Under the pieces are notes generated by a model. That model was not told the DNA's origin. It did not search any database and worked only from the letters and a program-made list of their open reading frames with translations. Shown piece after piece: positions 1 to 5,338 of a stretch of DNA of 13,100 nt (positions are counted from its first letter, which is position 1; every line of letters begins with the position of its first letter). The stretch comes from JBPCRW01 sp050996405 (GTDB lineage: Bacteria > Acidobacteriota > Blastocatellia > Pyrinomonadales > Pyrinomonadaceae): the NCBI GenBank assembly GCA_050996405.1, contig JBPCRW010000196.1, positions 1 through 13,100 on the forward strand, read 5' to 3'. Made by a program: the position numbers and the translations under genes.

Positions 1-1914
1 ATTTTAGGCTTGCTGCTGGCTTTTATCGGCGGCTGGTATCTATGGCGGCATTATCCGTCGTCAGAATCAAGTTCTAATGTGCCTTTAGCCGTTACGCAAG
101 TTATAAGCTGGAAAAATGACTTGGGCGAAAAAATGTTTAACCGCGCCCGCGTTTCGCCCGACGGTAAGTTTATCGCGTTTTCTTCGACAAAGGACGGCGG
201 CAGCGACATCTGGCTCAAACGAATGAGCGGCGGCGAGGCAATCCAGCGAACAAAAAACGAGCAGGCGGATTCAAATCCGATTTGGTCGGCGGACGGCGAG
301 CAAATCGCTTTTCTGTCGGCGCACGGCGGGCAGCAGGGAATCTGGAAAATGCCCGCGCTGAACGGCGCGCCGGTTCTGGTCAAGCCGCTCGATTCGCTCA
401 ACTACAATCTGGTTCACTGGTCAAAAGACGGCAAAACGATTTATTACGATTACAAACGAAATCTCTACGCGCTGGACATTGCTTCGCAGCAGGAAACACT
501 ACTCACTAATTTTGAGCTAACGCCATACGTCGAGCGTTATTTTCGTTTCTCGCCCGACGAAGAAAGCATCGTTTATGTTGACGGCAACGCTGAACAAAAA
601 GACATCTGGATAATGAAAAAAGACGGCAGTAAGCCTGTGCGTTTGACCAACGACGCGCCGGACGACAGCAATCCGGTTTGGCTGCCGGACGGAAAGCGAA
701 TTGTTTATAATTCGACGCGCAATCACATCAATCAAATCTGGCTTGCTTTTACAGACGGACGCGCTCCGGCGCAGTTGAATGCTGGCAATTCCAACAGCGA
801 CATTCTGGATGTTTCGCCCGAAGGCTCAAAAATTCTGTATTTGTCGGAAAAAGACGAATCGGATTTATGGGGAGTAAATCTGGACACGAAGAAGGAGTTT
901 CAATTGACTTCGGATTTGGGGCTTGAATTATGGGTAGATGTCGCGCCCGACAATAATTCAATCGTCTATCAAGCGACGAATTTGCCGAACACGGATAATT
1001 TATTACATTCTTCTTTGATAAAAAAATCGCTCACGCCGGATAGTCAACCAGTTACGCCGGCGGAAGACGGTTTCGCGCCGCGCTGGTCGCCCGACGGAAC
1101 TAAGCTGGCTTTTTTGCGGTCTAATCCAGACAAAACGAAACATCTTTGGCTGGTCGGCAGCGAGGGCGGCAATGCGCGGGAAGTAACGACGAGTAATGTA
1201 ATTTTCGGCGGTAATTCATCTCTTGTGCCTTATAATTCAGTTGAAAACCATGACTATCAATGGTCGCCCGACGGCAAAAGTTTGATTTTTTGCGCCAAGA
1301 AATATGGCGTTTCAAACGTTTGGCGAATTGCCGATGACGGCGCAAGTGAAACGGCTTTGTCCGATAATACCGAGCCGAAAATACTTTTCTTCAGTCCAAT
1401 GATTGCGTCTGACGGTCAGCGTGTTGCGTGGCTGTCAGTATTGCCCGACGAAAAATTTTTATGGAAAGTTTGGATTAGCGAAGCAGGCAAGCCGAGAGAA
1501 ATTTATCAATCGAATTCGCTGACGCACCTTATCGGCTGGTCGTCATCCGGCAAAGAGTTAATCATCAGAACAATTGACGGCATCACAACTGAGCCGCAGG
1601 CGACGCAGAACGTAGATTTATATACGCTCTCGCTTGACGGCGCGACTCGCCCGTTGGCGCGGCTTCCGCAAGCGAACTTCCAAAATATACAGCTTTCACC
1701 CGACGGCAAAAACATTGCTTATGTCACGCGCGCAAACGGCGCAGGCAGTCTGCAAATTATTCCGGCAACCGGCGGAAATCCAAAAACCGTTGTTACCGGA
1801 AACGATACGCGCGTTTATTTTTCCAATCTTGTTTGGTCGCCCGATAGTAAAAACATTTACTACGGCAAGCAAGCCAGTTGGAGCGTTATTTCGATGATAG
1901 AAAATTTTAAATAG
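1..1914 (+). CDS. Membrane-anchored TolB/PD40 beta-propeller protein, 5' end outside window
   Basis: The reading frame is open from the first base, so the 5' part of the gene lies outside the window; 637 residues are visible. The first 15 or so are hydrophobic (LGLLLAFIGGWYLW), which fits the end of a single transmembrane helix, with the rest exported. The remainder is a string of about 13 PD40/TolB-type blades, each with a core like WSPDG-x-x-I-x-Y/F; clear ones are RVSPDGKFIAFSS, RWSPDGTKLAFLR, QWSPDGKSLIFCA and QLSPDGKNIAYVT. This is enough for two propellers. In acidobacteria such propellers are commonly fused to an N-terminal winged-helix (CadC/OmpR-like) DNA-binding domain, giving a one-component membrane sensor. 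That domain would be outside the window, so the regulator role is inference. PD40 propellers usually bind proteins or glycans. The next gene follows after 18 bases and is probably co-transcribed. Confidence 0.85.
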   Translation: MLGLLLAFIGGWYLWRHYPSSESSSNVPLAVTQVISWKNDLGEKMFNRARVSPDGKFIAFSSTKDGGSDIWLKRMSGGEAIQRTKNEQADSNPIWSADGEQIAFLSAHGGQQGIWKMPALNGAPVLVKPLDSLNYNLVHWSKDGKTIYYDYKRNLYALDIASQQETLLTNFELTPYVERYFRFSPDEESIVYVDGNAEQKDIWIMKKDGSKPVRLTNDAPDDSNPVWLPDGKRIVYNSTRNHINQIWLAFTDGRAPAQLNAGNSNSDILDVSPEGSKILYLSEKDESDLWGVNLDTKKEFQLTSDLGLELWVDVAPDNNSIVYQATNLPNTDNLLHSSLIKKSLTPDSQPVTPAEDGFAPRWSPDGTKLAFLRSNPDKTKHLWLVGSEGGNAREVTTSNVIFGGNSSLVPYNSVENHDYQWSPDGKSLIFCAKKYGVSNVWRIADDGASETALSDNTEPKILFFSPMIASDGQRVAWLSVLPDEKFLWKVWISEAGKPREIYQSNSLTHLIGWSSSGKELIIRTIDGITTEPQATQNVDLYTLSLDGATRPLARLPQANFQNIQLSPDGKNIAYVTRANGAGSLQIIPATGGNPKTVVTGNDTRVYFSNLVWSPDSKNIYYGKQASWSVISMIENFK

Positions 1915-1932
1915 AAAAAGGAGAAAAACTAT

Positions 1933-2220
1933 ATGGCAGAGAAAACTAAAACCAAACCTAAAACTTCCGCTACAGGAAGCACCAGCGATTGCAAAGATTA
2001 TGTGCTGGTCAGAAACGCGCTCGATTCAGTGCAATATACGAGTATCAATTACTTTCTCGACGGCAAAACAACTGCCGAGAAGAAACGACGAGCAGCAAAG
2101 ATTAAAACCCTGATGCTTGCAGTAATTAGGGAAATTCAAGCTGCTGATAGAGACTCTAATCCTGATTGTGACGGTTGTATGTGCAATGGCTTTTGCCTTC
2201 CCTACACTCACTGTCCATAA
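1933..2220 (+). CDS. Small protein with cysteine-rich C-terminus, unknown function
   Basis: I do not recognise a family for these 95 residues. The ATG at 1933 is preceded by a perfect AAGGAG at 1918-1923, nine bases away, so translation is well supported. The N-terminus is hydrophilic and rich in Lys/Thr, with no signal peptide. Residues 22-72 look helical and charged. The last 17 residues hold five of the six cysteines, at 79, 82, 84, 88 and 94 (C-x2-C-x-C-x3-C-x5-C), plus His93. This could be a metal-binding tail, a disulfide-rich tail, or the core of a modified-peptide precursor behind a leader-like first part; no modifying enzyme or transporter is visible nearby. It lies 18 bases after the PD40 propeller gene and just before a strong terminator, so it is probably the last gene of that operon. 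Its first six residues (MAEKTK) resemble those of the small protein at 5339 (MAENTK). Confidence 0.7.
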   Translation: MAEKTKTKPKTSATGSTSDCKDYVLVRNALDSVQYTSINYFLDGKTTAEKKRRAAKIKTLMLAVIREIQAADRDSNPDCDGCMCNGFCLPYTHCP

Positions 2221-2263
2221 TTGGCAAAGCGCAAGCATTATCGCCAATCGCGTTATAAACAAA

Positions 2264-2309
2264 CTCGCCTGAATTATTTCGTTTGCAAACGAAATTGGCG
2301 AGGTTTTTT
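2264..2309 (+). terminator. Rho-independent terminator after the Cys-rich small gene
   Basis: CTCGCC (2264-2269) pairs with GGCGAG (2297-2302). Inside lies a perfect 10-bp palindrome, ATTTCGTTTG/CAAACGAAAT (2275-2294), with a small asymmetric bulge between the two stems. A run of six T (2304-2309) follows. It ends the plus-strand unit of the propeller and Cys-rich genes. Confidence 0.8.
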
Positions 2310-2320
2310 ATGCGGTTAAT

Positions 2321-2381
2321 GCGGAAGCCCGCACGAAGTAAGGACGCAATAAAAAATGCCTTACTTCGTGCGGGCTTCCGC
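2321..2381. repeat. Perfect 23-bp palindromic repeat element, 15-base loop
   Basis: The arm at 2321-2343 starts GCGGAAGCCCGCACG and ends AAGTAAGG; its exact reverse complement is at 2359-2381. The loop at 2344-2358 is A-rich. It sits between the plus-strand terminator and the 3' end of the convergent minus-strand gene. A single related arm lies at 2871-2894, over the dusB stop codon, so this is probably a dispersed REP-like element. There is no T-run directly after either arm, so its primary role is unlikely to be termination. Confidence 0.85.
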
Positions 2382-2402
2382 AAAATGATAGTGTTAATAA
2401 TT

Positions 2403-2858
2403 TCACGGCAGAATTTCGTTGACTGCTTTTTCAAACACCGCGACTTTCCGGCTGGCGCGTTTAACATCAACGTGGTCGTCGCCGTATTTATTTTTCAAAC
2501 TCCATAAATCGGTTTCAAGCTGCGCTTTTCGGACCAGAAGTTTGCCCAGAGCCAGCGTCAGCCTTGAAGATTCCGAAGCATTAACCGCTAGAATTTTATC
2601 CAACGCCGCGCCGATTAAATCGAGTTCGTAGCGCGTCTCTTTAATCTTCGGAAAATCGTCCGTGTAGCTGACCAGCAAATCTTCCAGATTCGCTTCCAAC
2701 TCGGTTTTCCGCAAAAGAACTTCGGCGTAAGCGGGTGAAGATTTTACAAAATTGCTGACCACAGGCGCGGGCTTAGTTTTGGAAGTAGTTTGAGCGAAAG
2801 CAAAAGACGGAAACAAAAAAATCATTGCGAAAATAATAACTATTTTAAAAATTTTCAT
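2403..2858 (-). CDS. Small secreted protein with two coiled-coil repeats resembling Wzz/GumC
   Basis: The protein has 151 residues. Residues 1-22 form a clean signal peptide (MKIFKIVIIFAMIFLFPS, then AFA before Q), so it should be periplasmic. The mature part contains two copies of one 47-residue unit, residues 44-90 and 104-150, which align without gaps at 14 identical positions. The shared core reads L-x-R-K-x-x-L-E-x-x-L-x-x-L-x-x-x-Y-x-D-D. Half one has SYTDDFPKIK and half two KYGDDHVDVK, close to the Y-x-D-x-HP-x-V-x-x-L motif in the periplasmic coiled-coil hairpins of Wzz/GumC polysaccharide co-polymerases. There are no transmembrane helices and no kinase domain, so it would be a free piece of such a hairpin; the likeness is motif-level only. 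The gene starts 18 bases after the dusB stop on the same strand and is probably the last gene of that operon. Confidence 0.75.
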   Translation of the reverse strand: MKIFKIVIIFAMIFLFPSFAFAQTTSKTKPAPVVSNFVKSSPAYAEVLLRKTELEANLEDLLVSYTDDFPKIKETRYELDLIGAALDKILAVNASESSRLTLALGKLLVRKAQLETDLWSLKNKYGDDHVDVKRASRKVAVFEKAVNEILP

Positions 2859-2870
2859 AATCTTTCCCGC

Positions 2871-2894
2871 CCTTGCTCATGCGCGGGCTTCCGC
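2871..2894. repeat. Single arm of the palindromic repeat, overlapping the dusB stop codon
   Basis: On the plus strand it reads CCTTGCTC-AT-GCGCGGGCTTCCGC. It shares GCGGGCTTCCGC and CCTTxCT with the right arm of the element at 2359-2381, with a small insertion between. The dusB stop (2877-2879) lies inside it, so the last DusB residues (AEARA) are encoded by repeat sequence. Confidence 0.65.
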
Positions 2895-3974
2895 CTTTTT
2901 CTCCGTTATTCTGCTAGAAATTTCTTCCGAAAAAGCGTCGCACGAAACGATTTCCAAATCTTTATCGGCTTCGGTTAAACCGTCGCCGAAGGTTTGCCGT
3001 TCGGTCAGAGTGTTGAAATAAATTGTGATGTTGTCCAGAATTTCCGCCGCCGAATGCGAGTGATAAAGCGTTTGGCGAAACTGCGCGCCGCCGACCAAGC
3101 CTTTTGTAAATTGTCCGGCAAGCTGTTTCATTTTTCCCAAAGCGACGAGTTCCGGCATTTCTTCGCGCACCATTTCAAAAAATTCCAAAAGCACGGCTTT
3201 CTTTTCCGCCAAATCCGGCTGGTAAATTTCGCGTCCTTCAAGCGCGTCCTGAAACTGCCGGAAAATCCAGGGATTCTGCATCGCGCCGCGCCCGATTAAA
3301 ATTCCGTCGCAGCCGGTTTCGCGCCAACGCCGCAAGCCGCTTTCAATCGTCGTAATATCGCCGTTGCCCGAGACGGGAATTTTTACAGCCTTTTTAATTT
3401 CGCGCACCCAATCCCAATTCGCCAAGCCTTTATAACCCTGTTCGCGCGTTCTGCCGTGAAGCTGGATGTGTTCAACGCCGCATTGCTCCGCTATTTTCGC
3501 CGCGTCAACACAGTTAATCACCGCGTCGGAAAAACCTGTGCGGAGTTTCAAAGTCAGCGGAATCGAGATTGATTTTTTTATCTCTTTTAAAATTATTTCC
3601 AGACGCGGCAAATCTTTTAAAAGAGCCGAGCCGCCGCCGTGTTTGACGACCTTCGGCGCGGGGCAGCCGCAATTTATGTCCAGAATATCCGCCCCGACTT
3701 CTTCCGCCATTTCCGCGCCCAACGCCATTCGTTCGGGCTGCCCGCCGAAAATCTGTACGGCAAACGGGCGTTCTTCTTCATCAAAACGCATCTGCCGTTT
3801 CGCTTTCGGATTGCCGCGCGTCAAGCCTTCGACCGAAATAAATTCCGAGACAACCAGACCGACACCGCCGCGCCGCTTTATAAGGCGACGAAAAGTGTAA
3901 TCCGTGACACCCGCCATCGGCGATAAAATAAGCGGCGGATTTATTTCGATATTTCTAATCCTGAAAGGTTTCAT
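2877..3974 (-). CDS. dusB: tRNA-dihydrouridine synthase B
   Basis: This FMN-dependent flavoenzyme reduces specific uridines in tRNA to dihydrouridine with NADPH, in the cytoplasm. At 365 residues it is slightly longer than usual. It has the DusB N-terminus (IRNIEINPPLILSPMAGVTD), the active-site segment DINCGCPAPKVVK with catalytic Cys104, the FMN-contacting LKLRTGF, the HGRTREQGYKG loop, and the phosphate-binding VSGNGDI and GILIGRGAMQNPW segments; the C-terminal helical tRNA-binding domain follows. The ATG at 3974 lies two bases after the stop of the DUF4926 gene, with no Shine-Dalgarno of its own, so its translation may depend on coupling to that gene. Its first 38 bases are repeated at 4530-4567, beyond the DUF6883/DUF4926 pair, with two synonymous differences. 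This suggests that the pair was inserted at the original dusB start. The extreme C-terminus (KKAEARA) derives from a dispersed repeat. Confidence 0.95.
   Translation of the reverse strand: MKPFRIRNIEINPPLILSPMAGVTDYTFRRLIKRRGGVGLVVSEFISVEGLTRGNPKAKRQMRFDEEERPFAVQIFGGQPERMALGAEMAEEVGADILDINCGCPAPKVVKHGGGSALLKDLPRLEIILKEIKKSISIPLTLKLRTGFSDAVINCVDAAKIAEQCGVEHIQLHGRTREQGYKGLANWDWVREIKKAVKIPVSGNGDITTIESGLRRWRETGCDGILIGRGAMQNPWIFRQFQDALEGREIYQPDLAEKKAVLLEFFEMVREEMPELVALGKMKQLAGQFTKGLVGGAQFRQTLYHSHSAAEILDNITIYFNTLTERQTFGDGLTEADKDLEIVSCDAFSEEISSRITEKKAEARA
3937..3974. repeat. Direct repeat A: first 38 bases of dusB (inner copy)
   Basis: This 38-base sequence, which ends with the CAT of the dusB start codon on the plus strand, recurs at 4530-4567 in the same orientation with 36 of 38 bases identical. 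It forms the dusB-side boundary of the DUF6883/DUF4926 cassette. On the coding strand it reads ATGAAACCTTTCAGGATTAG onward; the two differences from copy B are TTC/TTT (Phe) and AGA/AGG (Arg), both silent. Confidence 0.95.
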
Positions 3975-3976
3975 TA

Positions 3977-4198
3977 TTAAGCGGCAATTTTTACAGGTTC
4001 GTAATGCAAAAGCATAATTTGTTCGGGACTTAAAGTAAGCAGACCGTAAGTATGTCCGTTCTTATCAGCAAACTCGACTTCAAACGCTTCGCCGTCGTTA
4101 TAAACTTCGACGATTGTGCCGACTTGTCCGCTCCAAAGATTTTTTTCGGGCAAATCAGCCGTTAATGCCACCACATCAAAAAGTTTAAAGTTTTTCAT
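3977..4198 (-). CDS. DUF4926 domain protein
   Basis: The protein has 73 residues and matches the DUF4926 pattern: KLFDVVALTADLPEKNLWSG, then QVGTIVEVYNDGEAFEVEFAD, then a G-x-TYGLLTLSPEQIMLL end. The fold is expected to be a small SH3-like beta barrel, as the GQVGTIVEV turn suggests. No signal peptide is present, so it is cytoplasmic. Its ATG overlaps the TGA of the DUF6883 gene by four bases (ATGA), which points to translational coupling and a joint function. The two families are, to my recollection, often adjacent in bacterial genomes; no biochemical role is established that I know of. A toxin-antitoxin-like or immunity-type pairing is possible but unproven. The gene lies inside a cassette bounded by duplicated dusB start sequence. 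Confidence 0.85.
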   Translation of the reverse strand: MKNFKLFDVVALTADLPEKNLWSGQVGTIVEVYNDGEAFEVEFADKNGHTYGLLTLSPEQIMLLHYEPVKIAA

Positions 4199-4527
4199 AA
4201 TACAAAACAGGTCGTCAAATGCGGGAAATCCTCATTTGTTTCGATTATCCAACCGCTTCGGACGGTTGCTTTTTTCGCGCCGCGCCGCATTTCAAAATCA
4301 ACCGTGTAGCGTTGTCCAAATTTATCGAATCTGCCCGCTTGCGCTTCATTAGTCTTTACGGCAGCAAGCAAAGCATTATTTAATTCCTCCGTATTTTTAA
4401 CTGTTAAACTGAGTAACTTCTCAAAGATTTGCGCTTTGTGTTTACCAATTTCGTGTTGCGGATTAAGGCAGTAATCAGCCAATTTACGAATATCAACAAT
4501 TGCTTTCTCAGCATTTGGAACGCGCAT
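4195..4527 (-). CDS. DUF6883 domain protein
   Basis: The protein has 110 residues and the layout expected of DUF6883: A-x-VDIRKLADYCLNPQHEIG, then KHKAQIFEKLLSLTVKNTEE and LNNALLAAV, followed by a beta-rich half with GQRYTVDFEMRRGAKKATVRSGWII and FPHLTTCFVL at the end. The conserved HEIGKHKA-x-x-F segment and the strand carrying SGW are visible. There is no signal peptide. In other genomes this domain also occurs at the end of larger proteins, including toxin- or phage-like ones (my recollection, not checked). Here it stands alone with DUF4926 directly downstream, overlapping by ATGA. The start lies only two bases from the end of the duplicated dusB leader (copy B), and no Shine-Dalgarno is properly spaced. 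Initiation may depend on the short remnant reading frame from the old dusB start, which runs across this start codon. Confidence 0.8.
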   Translation of the reverse strand: MRVPNAEKAIVDIRKLADYCLNPQHEIGKHKAQIFEKLLSLTVKNTEELNNALLAAVKTNEAQAGRFDKFGQRYTVDFEMRRGAKKATVRSGWIIETNEDFPHLTTCFVL

Positions 4528-4567
4528 TAGGATTTATTTCGATATTCCTAATCCTAAAAGGTTTCAT
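4508..4567 (-). pseudogene. Remnant of the dusB 5' end (13 codons of DusB, then stop)
   Basis: Read on the minus strand, copy B of the direct repeat starts with ATG and encodes MKPFRIRNIEINP, identical to the first 13 residues of DusB. It then runs out of the homology into NARSKC and a TGA inside the DUF6883 gene, in a different frame from that gene. It is probably the displaced original (or a transferred) dusB start. It could act as a leader peptide whose translation passes over the DUF6883 start codon. Confidence 0.7.
4530..4567. repeat. Direct repeat B: displaced first 38 bases of dusB (outer copy)
   Basis: Same orientation as the copy at 3937-3974, 593 bases apart, 36 of 38 bases identical. 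Outside the 38 bases the flanks do not match on either side. It forms the outer boundary of the DUF6883/DUF4926 cassette and lies directly after the terminator of the DUF4920 gene. Confidence 0.95.
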
Positions 4568-4570
4568 CGC

Positions 4571-4620
4571 AAAAAATCGCAAATCGTAAAAGCCGGAGAA
4601 AACAATTGCGATTTACGATT
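4571..4620 (-). terminator. Rho-independent terminator of the DUF4920 gene, built from heptamers
   Basis: On the minus strand the bases complementary to 4606-4620 (AATCGTAAATCGCAA) pair with those complementary to 4575-4591, giving a 15-bp stem with one G-U pair and one mismatch, followed by a T-run (complement of A at 4571-4576). Each arm consists of two copies of a 7-base word, AAATCGC and AAATCGT. It sits just after the DUF4920 stop and ends a few bases before the displaced dusB start. Confidence 0.7.
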
Positions 4621-4630
4621 CAATCAAAAA

Positions 4631-5155
4631 TTATCTGGTTGCTTTGGTCAGTTCAACGCCCGTTGCCGTGAAACTGACTTCTGTTACCGTGCCGTCCGGT
4701 TTGCGATTATCGAATCTCGCGCCGTCTTCCGCAGTCAGACGGTCAACCTGCTGTTTGCTCAAAATTTTAATCGCCACCGTGCCTTCGACTTTCGCTTTCG
4801 CGCCCGCCGAATCGAGCGGCACGAAAAACGAATGGTCTTTCATATTCACGCGCACCGATTTCGATTTCGCGTCCGGCGCGAGTTCGAGCCAGCAGCCTTC
4901 CATTTTGCACGAACGGACAATCACGCCTTCGACGCGCACCGTTTGACCTTTGTATTTATCCGGCTCGGCTAAAAGTTTGGCGAGCGAAACTTTCTGCGCG
5001 TCGTTTGATAAAGGCGCGCCGCGTTTTAAAATTCCGGCGGTCGGAATCGCTTCGGTTTTGTCTTTGTCGGTCGGGTGCATCGTCATTTTTTCCTGCGCGA
5101 ACGACGCGAGCGACAAAGCCAGTATTAAAATAGATAAATTTAAGAATTTTTTCAT
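4631..5155 (-). CDS. Secreted DUF4920 domain protein
   Basis: The ATG at 5155 is chosen because AAGGAG lies nine bases upstream (complement of 5165-5170); a TTG two codons earlier would leave only three bases. This gives 174 residues. Residues 1-20 are a signal peptide (MKKFLNLSILILALSLASFA, cut before QEK), so it is periplasmic. The mature part carries the DUF4920 OB-fold pattern: a VRVEGVIVRSCKMEGCWLEL strand pair with a Cys-x3-Gly-Cys-Trp motif, VRVNMKDHSFFVPLDSAG, and KVEGTVAIK. The two cysteines could form a disulfide or help bind a metal. The biochemical role of the family is unknown to me. The gene has its own promoter and terminator and so appears to be a single-gene unit. Confidence 0.85.
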   Translation of the reverse strand: MKKFLNLSILILALSLASFAQEKMTMHPTDKDKTEAIPTAGILKRGAPLSNDAQKVSLAKLLAEPDKYKGQTVRVEGVIVRSCKMEGCWLELAPDAKSKSVRVNMKDHSFFVPLDSAGAKAKVEGTVAIKILSKQQVDRLTAEDGARFDNRKPDGTVTEVSFTATGVELTKATR

Positions 5156-5190
5156 CGTCAAATACTCCTTAACTTTAGAACTAATCGTTA

Positions 5191-5220
5191 ATTATAATCG
5201 CATAAATCGCGCCCAATCAA
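5191..5220 (-). promoter_or_regulatory. Sigma70-type promoter for the DUF4920 gene
   Basis: On the minus strand, TTGATT (complement of 5215-5220) and a perfect TATAAT (complement of 5191-5196) are separated by 18 bases. Transcription would start near 5184, giving a leader of about 28 bases that contains the AAGGAG ribosome binding site. Confidence 0.65.
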
Positions 5221-5279
5221 AACCTTCGGCGAAAGTTTCGGTCGCAGAATTTCAGACTACATAAAAGCGTTTATAATTG

Positions 5280-5313
5280 TTAAGATAGATTTCGGACGAT
5301 TTTTATAATCGTC
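5280..5313 (+). promoter_or_regulatory. Probable promoter with dyad over the -10 box, small acidic protein gene
   Basis: TTAAGA (5280-5285) and TATAAT (5304-5309) are 18 bases apart; the start would be near 5316. A 7-bp perfect inverted repeat, GACGATT (5295-5301) and AATCGTC (5307-5313), overlaps the -10 box and might be an operator. Strong AAGGGAG (5325-5331) follows before the ATG at 5339. Confidence 0.5.
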
Positions 5314-5338
5314 AAATAATGAATAAGGGAGATTAAAA

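Noticed and set aside
2156..2507. Open frames on both strands across the terminator and palindromic repeat
   Set aside because: They read through hairpin arms and overlap the ends of two supported genes. The repeated KPARSK segment is just the translated repeat.
3466..3900. Plus-strand open frame of 144 codons opposite dusB
   Set aside because: Antisense shadow of a conserved enzyme, with shadow-like composition.
3975..4529. DUF6883/DUF4926 cassette as a classical insertion sequence or complete integrative element
   Set aside because: No transposase or integrase, no terminal inverted repeats, and the flanking repeat is coding sequence of dusB rather than a short target duplication.
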